From Janthinobacterium agaricidamnosum (GTDB taxonomy: Bacteria > Pseudomonadota > Gammaproteobacteria > Burkholderiales > Burkholderiaceae_D): a DNA stretch of 64,000 nucleotides. Positions 29,362-37,292 of the stretch are shown piece by piece (position 1 is the stretch's first letter; every line of letters starts with the position of its first letter). The position numbers and the translations under genes were made by a program. Below the pieces are notes generated by a model, which was not told the origin of the DNA, did no database searches, and saw only the letters and a program-made list of their open reading frames with translations. Location: positions 4,836,001 to 4,900,000 of the forward strand of contig NZ_CP033019.1 of assembly GCF_003667705.1 (NCBI RefSeq), read 5' to 3'.

Positions 29362-29754
29362 CTAACCGGCAGCAACGGTGGCGACCGGCCACCAACCCGG
29401 CCTGGCATCGTCAAACGAGTGGTACTCGGGTGCGAAGGCGGCCTGGGTCGCATCATCAAAACTGCCCACCAGCAAGGCCACCGTGGGCGCATCGTCGATG
29501 GCGCCGATGGAACTGCCGCAAACGGCGCAAAACGCCCGGCTGGAATAATCGGAAGAGCGGTAGGTGGCCGGCGCGCCGGCCGTGCCCGTCCAGCGCACTT
29601 GATCGCGCGCAAACTCCACCCACGCCACCGTCGGCGCCCCCGTGTGCTGCTGGCAATTGCGGCAGGAACAGCTGTGCGGATTGCTGCCCTCGCCTGTCAC
29701 TTCAAAGCGCACCGCGCCACATAAGCAGCCGCCTGTTTGCACCGCATTTTCCAT
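29362..29754 (-). CDS. GFA-family (Mss4-like fold) zinc protein
   Basis: This 130-residue protein is of the glutathione-dependent formaldehyde-activating enzyme family. It has the three cysteine motifs CLCGAVRF, CSCRNCQQH and CAVCGSSIG that hold zinc. Despite the family name most members are not shown to use formaldehyde; some are glutathione S-transferase-like or of unknown role. The ATG at 29754 follows a purine-rich GAGGAGAGGC Shine-Dalgarno. The frame is open further upstream, but that part lacks family similarity. Confidence 0.88.
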   Translation of the reverse strand: MENAVQTGGCLCGAVRFEVTGEGSNPHSCSCRNCQQHTGAPTVAWVEFARDQVRWTGTAGAPATYRSSDYSSRAFCAVCGSSIGAIDDAPTVALLVGSFDDATQAAFAPEYHSFDDARPGWWPVATVAAG

Positions 29755-29874
29755 TGCCTCTCCTCGTTTGCACCGTTGCGCACCCTGCCAGCAGGAAACT
29801 ACCCGGTACAATATTGCCATAACCCGCTCCCTGGCGCACCCATACAATATGGCGCCGGCACTATGAAAGAATAA

Positions 29875-30366
29875 ATGGAAGACATCAATTGCGAAGGCTT
29901 GCCGCACATCCGCGTATTGGCAGGCGAAAACACCAGCGGTCCCGTGTATGAAACCCTGCCCGCGCGCCAGATCGACGAACACGTCTACGAACTGCTGGCC
30001 TCGCCCGGCCTGACCCTGAACCTGGCGCGCGGCGACATTGTCAGCATCGCCGACCCGCTCGCCCCCGCCGAAGTATTAAAGCGCGGCGGCAACTTCTGCA
30101 TCCAGATCTACGCCGACGACGTGCCGCAAGCAGCAGTGGACCAGCTGGAACGCGACGTGCAAAGCCAGCTGGGCGGCACCATGGACGGCCAGTACAAGGG
30201 CAACCTCACCTTCAGCGTGCCGGGACACCACGGCATCTACAATGTCAACGGTCCCTTCGACGCCTTCCGAGAAGCAACGGGCGTGGAATGGTACTTCGCC
30301 AATATCTACGTCAACCTCGATGACGACGATGATGAAACCTTGCTCAACTGGTGGGTGGATATGTAA
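29875..30366 (+). CDS. DUF4265-like cytosolic protein
   Basis: A 163-residue acidic protein with no signal peptide or membrane segment. The middle (ETLPARQIDEHVYELLASPGL, then GDIVSIA) resembles DUF4265 proteins, which follow an E-x-L-W/P ... Y-x-x-x-N pattern leading to a GD-V-x-A strand. The C-terminus has an Asp run (LDDDDDETLLNWW). Its function is unknown. Its start lies 120 bp from the divergent GFA gene. The family call is moderate. Confidence 0.65.
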   Translation: MEDINCEGLPHIRVLAGENTSGPVYETLPARQIDEHVYELLASPGLTLNLARGDIVSIADPLAPAEVLKRGGNFCIQIYADDVPQAAVDQLERDVQSQLGGTMDGQYKGNLTFSVPGHHGIYNVNGPFDAFREATGVEWYFANIYVNLDDDDDETLLNWWVDM

Positions 30367-30491
30367 GGTTGTCCGTGCACCAGGCGGGGCCATGACACAT
30401 GTCAATGTTCTGTATTGCTCTGGCACACATCAAGCTGCTTGCCCGCGCCTTGCATACGCTCTCCCTGTCGTCAGCCACAGAGAGCAACGCT

Positions 30492-30860
30492 ATGCCCTAC
30501 ATTGCGCGTGCCGATTATGCGAAGCAAAAAGAGTTCGTGGGAAATGGCGAGTGCGTTACCCTGGTCAGGCACCTCACCGGCGCCCGTGCCTCATCGCTTT
30601 GGCGCGAAGGAAATAAAGTGCCGGATCTGCTGGAACAAGGCGGTATCGCGAAAGGTACAGTGATTGCCACCTTCGTCAACGGCCGCTATCAGGATCTGCG
30701 GCAGGGCAATCATGCGGCGCTGTTCATCCGCCAGGTGCCTGGCGGCATAGCAATTTTCGACCAGTGGCGTAACCACAAGCCCAGCGCCCGCGTGATCTAC
30801 TTCGGCCGTTCGGCGGCCGGGGCATCGAATCGTCCCGAACGCTATTCGATAGTGGAATGA
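30492..30860 (+). CDS. BPSL0067-like NlpC/P60-type amidase (candidate T6SS effector)
   Basis: This 122-residue protein resembles the BPSL0067 family. A short N-terminal helix precedes GNGECVTLVRH, whose Cys would be the nucleophile, and GNHAALFI, whose His would complete a papain-like (CHAP/NlpC) pair; FDQWRNHKP follows. Such small enzymes cut peptidoglycan peptides, and some relatives are type VI secretion amidase effectors. It has no signal peptide. The stop overlaps the next start (ATGA), and that gene encodes an exported protein, as expected for effector and immunity. No T6SS genes are in the window. Confidence 0.75.
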   Translation: MPYIARADYAKQKEFVGNGECVTLVRHLTGARASSLWREGNKVPDLLEQGGIAKGTVIATFVNGRYQDLRQGNHAALFIRQVPGGIAIFDQWRNHKPSARVIYFGRSAAGASNRPERYSIVE

Positions 30861-31258
30861 AGCCGCTCACACTGGCGACATTGGTCATCGCTGCCGCGGC
30901 GATGCGGCCAGTTGCCGCGGCCCCCATTGCGTCCGTTTCTTGCCCGCAAGCGCCTCCCTCAAGCTGGAACCTGCCGGCCAGCAAACTCGATGGCGTACGC
31001 GTGCTGTCCTATCCGGCGGATCAGCCGCCAGCAGCTGGCGAAGCGTTGCCTATCCTGGCCCCGGACAAGGAATGGACACGCAACGGCACCTTGCATCAAC
31101 GCTGGGACATCAATTTTGATGCGCCCGAGTATCTGTTTCAGGTGGACTGCCTGTATGCGGGCACCGAACGCTACCTGCGCATGGCTTTGCCGGGCGTCAA
31201 ACAGTGCGTTGCAGCCATTGCACAGCAAACGAAAATAGTCAGTTTTCAGTGCAAATAG
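30857..31258 (+). CDS. Exported STY0301-like small protein, candidate immunity protein
   Basis: A 133-residue protein with a clear signal peptide (MKPLTLATLVIAAAAMRPVAAA) and four cysteines in the mature part (VSCPQ, VDCLY, KQCVA, FQCK), suiting two periplasmic disulfides. It resembles STY0301-family proteins, known from secretion-system islands. It is translationally coupled to the amidase-like gene by a 4-nt overlap. I infer a periplasmic inhibitor that protects the cell from that amidase. Family name confidence is moderate; export is well supported. Confidence 0.65.
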   Translation: MKPLTLATLVIAAAAMRPVAAAPIASVSCPQAPPSSWNLPASKLDGVRVLSYPADQPPAAGEALPILAPDKEWTRNGTLHQRWDINFDAPEYLFQVDCLYAGTERYLRMALPGVKQCVAAIAQQTKIVSFQCK

Positions 31259-31378
31259 TGCGCTCAATACCACTCCTCAAGTCACTCCCCGCAGTTGCGT
31301 CAAATATGCAAAAATCCATTCAGAAATGACTGGTAAGCAAGGTCAGCAAGCGGCAAGCGCGTTCGATGTGCGGCAGCC

Positions 31379-32104
31379 CTACGATTGACATATCTCAAGG
31401 TAGCGTCCCAGCACCTTGTCCATGCCCTGCTCGATGCATTCGACCACCAGCGCGTGGCCGATCGACACTTCCAGGATGCCGGGAATGTCCAGGAAGCGCG
31501 CCAGGTTGTGCAAATCGAGGTCGTGCCCCGCATTCACGCCCAGGCCCAGCGCCTGCGCCCGCCGCGCCGCCTGCCGATACGTGTCAAACACGGCCTCGGC
31601 CTGCGCGCCGCCATGACTCTCGGCAAACCGTTCCGTGTACAGCTCGACCCGCGCCGCGCCCACCTCGCGCGCCCATTCCAGCGCCGGATAGTCGGCATCG
31701 ACGAACAGGCTGACGCGGATGCCCAGGTCATTCAATTCCCCAATGACGGGACGCAACAGCGTCGCATGCCGTTCGATCTCCCAACCGTGATCGGACGTCA
31801 GCTGGCCCGGCATATCGGGCACCAAGGTGCATTGCGCCGGGCGCGCGCTTTTCACCACCTCCAGAAAATCCGCCGCCGGATAGCCCTCCACATTCAGCTC
31901 GCGTCCCCGCTCCGCGCACAGGTGCTGCAAAGCGGCAACATCATCGTAGCGCGCATGGCGCTGGTCCGGGCGCGGGTGCAAGGTAATTCCGGCGGCGCCC
32001 AGGTCGAGGAAGCGCGCGGAAAACGCGAGCAGGTCCGGGAAATTGCGGCCGCGCGAATTGCGCAGCAGGGCGATTTTATTGACGTTGACGGAGAGCTGGG
32101 TCAT
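31379..32104 (-). CDS. pdxJ: Pyridoxine 5'-phosphate synthase
   Basis: This 241-residue TIM barrel condenses 1-deoxyxylulose 5-phosphate with 3-amino-2-oxopropyl phosphate in vitamin B6 synthesis. Family segments visible are LSVNVNKIALLRNSRG, ITLHPRPDQRHA, NVEGYP, CTLVPD, GVNAGHDL and EVSIGHALV. The ATG at 32104 gives the usual length; 40 further in-frame upstream codons look non-coding. Unlike many proteobacteria there is no recO or acpS beside it, and it is flanked by convergent and divergent unrelated genes. Confidence 0.95.
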   Translation of the reverse strand: MTQLSVNVNKIALLRNSRGRNFPDLLAFSARFLDLGAAGITLHPRPDQRHARYDDVAALQHLCAERGRELNVEGYPAADFLEVVKSARPAQCTLVPDMPGQLTSDHGWEIERHATLLRPVIGELNDLGIRVSLFVDADYPALEWAREVGAARVELYTERFAESHGGAQAEAVFDTYRQAARRAQALGLGVNAGHDLDLHNLARFLDIPGILEVSIGHALVVECIEQGMDKVLGRYLEICQS

Positions 32105-32232
32105 GAAAGGAATGAAGTGAAAGTGACGGGTCTGGCAGCGATTGTAGCGGATCGCCCGCGCAGGGCACGGCCAACCGAACTCAGCGCTACGTGCTACGAT
32201 GCAAGACAAGTTCCACGCTTTCAATACATACC

Positions 32233-32946
32233 ATGACCTACCAGCTATTCCTGTTTGACCTGGACGATACCCTGCTCGACTTCCGGGCGTCCGAAAAACG
32301 CTCCTTCCTACACACCATGCATGAACTGGGCTTGCGCGACGGCATCGACGGGCTGTTTACCCAATACCAGGCGATCAACGTCGACCTGTGGAAACGTTTC
32401 GAGACGGGCAGCGTCACCAAGGATTTTCTGAAGGTGGAGCGCTTCCGCAAGACGTTTGCGCTGAACGGCATCGCCATCGACCCGGAACTGGCCAGCCGTT
32501 TGTATCTGGAATCGCTGCCGGACACGGTCGTGCTCATCGACGGCGCCAAACAGGTATGCGAAACGCTGTCGCGCATCGGCGAAGTGGGCATCATCACCAA
32601 CGGCGTCGACGCCATCCAGAACCGCCGCATCGCCGCATCCGGCCTGGGCGACTACATTTCCTTCGTCGCCACCTCCGAAGCGTGCGGCCACGCCAAGCCG
32701 GACGTGCGCTTCTTCGACTACGCGGCCAACATGGCGCGCGCGTTCAGCAAGGAAACGACCATCATCATCGGCGACCGCCTGGACGCCGACATCCTGGGCG
32801 CCAACCGCTACGGCATAGCCAGCTGCTGGTTCAACCCGGACGGCATGGCCAACACCTCGGCCGCCATCCCCACCTGTGAAGTCGCCAGCCTGCACGACAT
32901 CGTGCCGCTGCTGGGCATGATGCAGGTCAACTTGAAACAGGCTTGA
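32233..32946 (+). CDS. yjjG: HAD-family nucleotidase/phosphatase (YjjG-like)
   Basis: This 237-residue HAD hydrolase has motif I FDLDDTLLDF, motif II ITNGV, and the later motifs HAKPDVRFF and IIGDRLDADILGANRYG. Helical cap residues are inserted after motif I (C1 cap). YjjG removes phosphate from pyrimidine nucleotides including damaged ones, and this sequence is close in length and motif spacing. The start ATG at 32233 is chosen because FLFDLDD must be near the N-terminus. It is divergent from pdxJ with 128 bp between. Confidence 0.88.
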   Translation: MTYQLFLFDLDDTLLDFRASEKRSFLHTMHELGLRDGIDGLFTQYQAINVDLWKRFETGSVTKDFLKVERFRKTFALNGIAIDPELASRLYLESLPDTVVLIDGAKQVCETLSRIGEVGIITNGVDAIQNRRIAASGLGDYISFVATSEACGHAKPDVRFFDYAANMARAFSKETTIIIGDRLDADILGANRYGIASCWFNPDGMANTSAAIPTCEVASLHDIVPLLGMMQVNLKQA

Positions 32947-33055
32947 TCTTCCACAAGCGCACCACCTGAAATACGCTTGCAGGGGCACGAAAACACGCCG
33001 CTGTTCGCGTAGAGTGAAGGCAAGCGACCTGCCTGCCTGATTGCGCGTCAAGCGA

Positions 33056-33391
33056 TCAATCGCGCGTCAGCACTTCCAGCAATTCGATCTCGAACACCAA
33101 ATTGGAGTGCGGCGGTATCAAGCCCACCTGCCGCTCGCCATACGCCAGCGCCGCCGGCACCCACAGCTTGCGCGTGCCGCCCACTTGCATGCCGTGCAAA
33201 CCCAGAATCCAGCCCTGGATGACCTTGTTATTGCTCAACACACAGCGAAAAGGCTCGCCCCGCTTGTGCGACGAGTCAAACTCCGTGCCATCTTCCAGCC
33301 AGCCCCGGTAATGGGCTGTGACCAGCGCGCCACGCGCCGCCGCTTTGCCGTCACCGACCACGATATCGTCAATCTTCACTTCAGCCGTCAT
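33056..33391 (-). CDS. FKBP-type peptidyl-prolyl cis-trans isomerase
   Basis: A 111-residue single-domain FKBP without signal peptide, so cytoplasmic. Family landmarks are VTAHYRGWLEDGTEFDSSHKR, VIQGWILGLHGMQVGGTRKLWVP and the C-terminal LVFEIELLEV (each ending in a standard FKBP strand). It speeds proline isomerisation in protein folding. It is transcribed towards the preceding gene. Before phage integration the tRNA-Ile gene lay just upstream, on the same strand. Confidence 0.92.
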   Translation of the reverse strand: MTAEVKIDDIVVGDGKAAARGALVTAHYRGWLEDGTEFDSSHKRGEPFRCVLSNNKVIQGWILGLHGMQVGGTRKLWVPAALAYGERQVGLIPPHSNLVFEIELLEVLTRD

Positions 33392-33441
33392 CTCGTTTCA
33401 TCCTTCATCAAAGCACCAAGCCGCGATTGTACGACAGCACG

Positions 33442-33471
33442 AAAAAAGCCCCGGCAGTCACCCGCCGGGGC
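33442..33471 (-). terminator. Terminator, probably the native tRNA-Ile terminator now orphaned by the prophage
   Basis: A perfect 8-bp GC stem GCCCCGGC/GCCGGGGC with an 8-nt loop is followed on the minus strand by TTTTTT. It sits 23 bp beyond the attL copy of the tRNA 3' end. Before integration it would have directly followed tRNA-Ile. Confidence 0.85.
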
Positions 33472-33493
33472 TTGTTCTATTATTGCTCAATTC

Positions 33494-33538
33494 TGGTGGA
33501 CCTCCCGTGAGTCGAACACGGCACCAACGGATTATGAG
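33494..33538. repeat. attL: 45-bp attachment core, host-side remnant of tRNA-Ile 3' half
   Basis: This copy runs on the minus strand from the anticodon loop (CTCATAAT) to the encoded CCA. It matches attR at 44 of 45 positions. The difference is A at 33500 versus G at 42901, which is tRNA position 70. To its right, phage sequence 33544-33563 reads on the minus strand TAGCTTAAAGTGGTAGAGCA, a canonical tRNA D-arm. Confidence 0.93.
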
Positions 33539-33642
33539 ACACATGCTCTACCACTTTAAGCTACATTTCATTCGAAATGAAATATCAAATGCACAACAAA
33601 GCATCAGGAAAATAAAATCGAAAATGATGAAAATTAACCAAC

Positions 33643-34733
33643 TTATTTACCAGCTTGATTCATTCTCATTAAATTTGAGAGCTGATCTATGCCCTCAAAA
33701 ACAGATGGCATCTTTTCATCACTCATAACTATATTAGAAAAAATAACGGTTTCAAATCTAGCCAAGGTATCTGCATTTTTCTCTTTAATTTCTGACGCGT
33801 ACTTAGCGTAATCCTGAACAAATTCACACAAGGCCTTTCTCAATTCCAGTTGCGAAAGCTGCACTTTACATGACTCTGCATTTTTTAATGCGATTCTAAA
33901 AAATATATCAGCATTAAAGATATCGAAACAGATAATAGTGCCACGCTCCCCACAAATGGCAATGATGAAATGTTGAAATTCTCGTGATTGTAATACACAA
34001 GAAATAATTCTACAAACAATAAAAACAACAATGCGCCGCCAAACCATTTCATAATAAAAGTATTTCTATTAAGCTCTAATTTTTTTTCCGTAGCAATATT
34101 ATCAAACCCTTTATGTAAACCAACAAAATTAAAAGCATTCCGATAGCTCTCAAGTGTTGCACGAAGACGTTCGACAATCTGCTGGTGAGAATCTAAATCA
34201 ACATTCCAATCTGTTAATTTATTTTTTATCTCATCAGCAATTCGTGGCACCTCAACCAAATATCCCATTTTCTCATCATTTAATGTCTGCTTTAAAATTA
34301 ATAACGGCAATTTATTTCTCGTGAAATTAATTTCAGATTTGAGTTCGGACGAGAATTTATCGTATGAATCTACCACGAAGTTCAAAAATGCCACTACATC
34401 GCCAGGTAAATCATTCAGCATTGATAAGTCATATTCAAAAATAAACCTATACAACATCACCGAATAAAGATCCACATATTGAGAAGTCACAGGATCATTA
34501 GAAATTCGCACACTACCAGCAATAGTATTAGAGCAAATCCTAATATTATATGGACAACGTTTATCAAACTCATCGGCGTTTACGGCAACAAATTCCGCCG
34601 CGACATTAAGGTGCAATGCCTTAATACGATCAGTCTGATTATGATTAATGGAAGTTTTGCAATATTCAATAACTTTCATCAACTCGTTTTTTACAGCAAG
34701 AGATTCAAAAAAAATAGTTTCACTCATAATCAT
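33643..34733 (-). pseudogene. Phage cargo: two-TM helical membrane protein split by a frameshift
   Basis: Two overlapping frames join into one protein of about 360 residues. The 5' frame (34733-33885) encodes ~220 mostly helical cytosolic residues, then two membrane helices (FGGALLFLLFVELFLVYY and SVALLSVSISLMLIYF). After a T6 run near 33900 the next frame continues FRIALKNAESCKVQLSQLELRKALCEFV to 33643. The continuity implies a -1 shift: mutation, sequencing error or programmed slippage. Composition is far more AT-rich than host and phage core genes. It lies between integrase and attL, a usual place for phage accessory genes. I do not recognise the family; a defence or exclusion role is only a guess. 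Confidence 0.65.
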
Positions 34734-34741
34734 CCAATGTT

Positions 34742-35620
34742 CTACTTAACAATATTCGGCAATTTAGAAGCATATTCAGCCAAGTGAGAGGCTGAAAAGT
34801 GGGCATATCTTCTTACCATTGCCGCACTTTCCCAGCCGCCTAACTCCTGCAAAACATTCAATGGAGTTCCATTTTGCACATGCCAACTGGCCCAAGTATG
34901 CCTCAAATCATGCCAACGAAAATTCTCTATTCCACAACGTTTCAATGCTTTATACCATGCTGCAGTAGTAACCTGTACTACTGGCTCACCTTTATAACTA
35001 AAAACCCTTATTGGGTGCCTCCCACGCTGCAATGTAACAACACGTAATGCATCAGAATTTAGCGGTACCGCAATAGCTTTCCGGGACTTTGATTGATCAG
35101 GGTGAATCCATGCTAAACATCGACCTAGATCAACTTGACTCCAGCACAGACCCGTAACATTCCCCTTTCTCAATCCGGTTGCCAAAGAAAAAGCCATCAT
35201 CTCAGCAAGGTGAGGCGGTAGCTGAGAAAGAAGTGATTCCGCCTGTGTATGAGTAAGATATCGAATACGTCGTACAGGCTCGCGCAACAACCGAACTTTT
35301 GGCACAATTGGCAACCACTCCCAATCTACACTGGCGCGAATCAAGATCGAACGTAGCAGTGCAAGCATTCTATTAACCGTACCGTTTGCCACACCCGTGG
35401 CAATTTTTCTGTGTGCTAACGAATCAACGACTGGCCGGGTAATCTCAGCTATCGGTAGACCGCTAAGATACCTATCCAGCCAGCGAATAATACATTGATC
35501 GGACTTCAAAGAGGCTTTATCAGCCTTTTCAATTAACCACCGGGCAACGGCCTCATCCCAAGTTTTCTGCATAGCACCGTCCAGCGGAAACACTAATTGT
35601 GACGACTCCAAAACTCCCAT
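34742..35620 (-). CDS. int: Phage tyrosine integrase
   Basis: A 292-residue tyrosine recombinase. An N-terminal SAM-like core-binding domain (~20-110) is followed by a catalytic domain with the first Arg in FSLATGLRKGNV, the HxxR pair in WHDLRHTWASWH, Trp/His in LGGWES and the nucleophile Tyr in AMVRRYAHFS. It would recombine phage attP with the 3' half of tRNA-Ile. It is downstream of the replication gene (44 bp gap) and upstream of the cargo gene. An integrase gene is less common among inoviruses than use of host XerCD. Confidence 0.94.
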   Translation of the reverse strand: MGVLESSQLVFPLDGAMQKTWDEAVARWLIEKADKASLKSDQCIIRWLDRYLSGLPIAEITRPVVDSLAHRKIATGVANGTVNRMLALLRSILIRASVDWEWLPIVPKVRLLREPVRRIRYLTHTQAESLLSQLPPHLAEMMAFSLATGLRKGNVTGLCWSQVDLGRCLAWIHPDQSKSRKAIAVPLNSDALRVVTLQRGRHPIRVFSYKGEPVVQVTTAAWYKALKRCGIENFRWHDLRHTWASWHVQNGTPLNVLQELGGWESAAMVRRYAHFSASHLAEYASKLPNIVK

Positions 35621-35664
35621 ATCCAGGTCTCTCCAAATGTTGCCCCAAATAAACTATACAACAT

Positions 35665-36567
35665 TCAAAACGGACATTCATGCACGACATCAGGTAGTCC
35701 CGGAGCAGTCGCAAGGTAGACAACCCCCAGTCCGTTATTACACCAGGTCTGCAAACCATCCATACAATGCCCTTCAATAGCACGGAAAGCGGCCTGCGCG
35801 GCGCCGAGCATCGACGTGCACCCCAACAGGCGCCATGAGTGAACTTCGGGCACCACGATGCCCTTAGAACGGAAATAACGTTTCTGATCGAGCGCCCTAC
35901 ACTGCATTTCCTTGCCGCAGTACTTGGCAATGTAGCTGGCGATCTTGTGCGCACCAGTGACACCAAAACCGAAGCGATGCGGATCACGGACATTGACCTG
36001 CCCCATTTGTTCACCGTTCGGCCCACGACCCAAGACGCTTTGCCAAATCGAGCGCAGGAGCGCGTACATTTGTCGACCCGCCACCGCCACATGGAAGTGC
36101 AGCGCGCCGCGCTCCTGCTCCTCGATGACAGCAACATAGTGAAATTGTTTGTGCTTACCGAGCTTGCGGCAGAATGCTTTCCAGTGCTTGAGTGCTGTCT
36201 CACGATCCACCATATTTTCTCGATACGTCAACGTGACCATGCGATCTGCGCCGATCTGTTTGCAGCAGTGCTTGACGTTCTTTTTCGCACGGCGGCCAGC
36301 ATCATCATCGTTTGCCTCACGGTTTTCGGACTCGCCGCGCTTGGCCTTCGTTTTGAGCAGCCTTGCAGGGCCTACAAAGTGCCGTTCCTTCGTTACTGTC
36401 ACTTCACACTGTCCGTCAGGGAAAACGCGCTTACGGGCTGTGTAGTTGTCGTTCCATGTATTCTTGATGCCTTCGTCGTCCCACCAGTCCGGGCGATGTT
36501 GCGCAGATGGCTCTACAGGCGAGAAATCAATTGACGCTAAAGCGTTTTCATAATCTAATTCGGTCAT
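35665..36567 (-). CDS. Inovirus rolling-circle replication initiator (HUH endonuclease)
   Basis: A 300-residue Rep (pII-like). Motif I is RMVTLTYRENM, motif II is the metal-binding HFH in GALHFHVAVAG, and motif III is SYIAKYCGKE with two tyrosines four apart. It nicks the double-stranded replicative form at the origin to start rolling-circle synthesis. ATG 36567 (MTELDYENAL) has an AGGA 6-9 nt upstream; the frame is open to 36672, but that would run through a strong hairpin. The AT content matches the phage core. Confidence 0.88.
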   Translation of the reverse strand: MTELDYENALASIDFSPVEPSAQHRPDWWDDEGIKNTWNDNYTARKRVFPDGQCEVTVTKERHFVGPARLLKTKAKRGESENREANDDDAGRRAKKNVKHCCKQIGADRMVTLTYRENMVDRETALKHWKAFCRKLGKHKQFHYVAVIEEQERGALHFHVAVAGRQMYALLRSIWQSVLGRGPNGEQMGQVNVRDPHRFGFGVTGAHKIASYIAKYCGKEMQCRALDQKRYFRSKGIVVPEVHSWRLLGCTSMLGAAQAAFRAIEGHCMDGLQTWCNNGLGVVYLATAPGLPDVVHECPF

Positions 36568-36599
36568 TCGGTAGTCCTGTAACGGCAGGTTTATCGAAG

Positions 36600-36636
36600 G
36601 CCCCGGGCATTTAGTAGATGCCTGGGGCTTTTTTTT
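36600..36636 (+). terminator. Hairpin plus T8, terminator-like, upstream of the replication gene
   Basis: Arms GCCCCGGGCAT and ATGCCTGGGGC pair over 11 bp with one mismatch and are followed on the plus strand by TTTTTTTT (36629-36636). No plus-strand gene reads into it, so it may end antisense transcription, or the hairpin may serve in the single-stranded virion DNA. Confidence 0.65.
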
Positions 36637-36729
36637 GTCCATCAAAAACTGGTCTGAAATCCTGTACTGCACATGCCCGTAACTGCGATTTCTACTGCTG
36701 TGTTCTTAAGTGTCCCTAATACAAGTTTA

Positions 36730-36746
36730 GCGGCGCTTCGCGCCGC
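36730..36746. repeat. Perfect 6-bp GC hairpin in the phage rep-RHH intergenic region
   Basis: GCGGCG-CTTCG-CGCCGC, followed by a second GC-rich self-complementary stretch (GCGCTGCGCGC). With the hairpin at 36600 this makes a hairpin cluster in the 36568-36785 spacer, as in inovirus intergenic regions that hold replication origins or packaging signals. Function is inferred. Confidence 0.5.
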
Positions 36747-36785
36747 CACCCGCGCTGCGCGCAGATAGCGGCACCAAGCTTTCCG

Positions 36786-37061
36786 CTACCGTTTGCGCAG
36801 CAATTGCTGACGCAATAATTTCTCTATCACCTGATCCGGCGTAATGTCCTTGAAGCGGATATACGCCTTCAATCCTTCCAGCACCTGCGCATCAACATGC
36901 ACCGTCAGAAATGCCTTGCCATCGTCACGCAAACGCTCCCTTCGCTCTTTTTTCCGCTGTGCACTGGTCTTTGCCGCACCAGTTGCCGGACGCCCTCTGC
37001 CCCGTTTAATCGGGCCGAGTAGATCAATCGTCTTGTCATCCTCAAGCTGTTTCATGTGCAT
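36786..37061 (-). CDS. Phage ribbon-helix-helix type DNA-binding protein
   Basis: A 91-residue protein. The N-terminal half is very basic (KRGRGRPATGAAKTSAQRKK). The C-terminal half, AFLTVHVDAQVLEGLKAYI followed by DITPDQVIEKLLRQQLL, has the strand-helix-helix form of the MetJ/Arc fold. It probably controls replication-gene expression or phage copy number. It is upstream of rep by about 220 bp. ATGs at 37061 and 37055 are both possible starts. The 230-bp gap to its right (37062-37292) holds no gene, only short palindromes such as GTGACAAGTCAC. Confidence 0.7.
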   Translation of the reverse strand: MHMKQLEDDKTIDLLGPIKRGRGRPATGAAKTSAQRKKERRERLRDDGKAFLTVHVDAQVLEGLKAYIRFKDITPDQVIEKLLRQQLLRKR

Positions 37062-37292
37062 ACTTTCAAAACGGTTTTTCAGAGTGGGCCGTACTGGCCA
37101 ACGTGCAGCGACGCAGTACTAAGCGTGGCGGCGGACTGCCCGCTAAAACTTTGAAAACGTGTCGCTCCTCGCTCCGATGCGCACGGGCCACCTGACGCCA
37201 TTACTTCAAAATCAACCGCCGACTTCGATATGCCCTCAAAGATTTTGCCCTCCGGGCCGCTTGTGCCGTCACCCCGGAATTAACGTGACAAG

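Noticed and set aside
33494..33572. Second full tRNA gene at the left prophage end
   Set aside because: The D-arm-like part is present, but acceptor and anticodon stems do not pair; only the 3' half matches tRNA-Ile, so it is attL.
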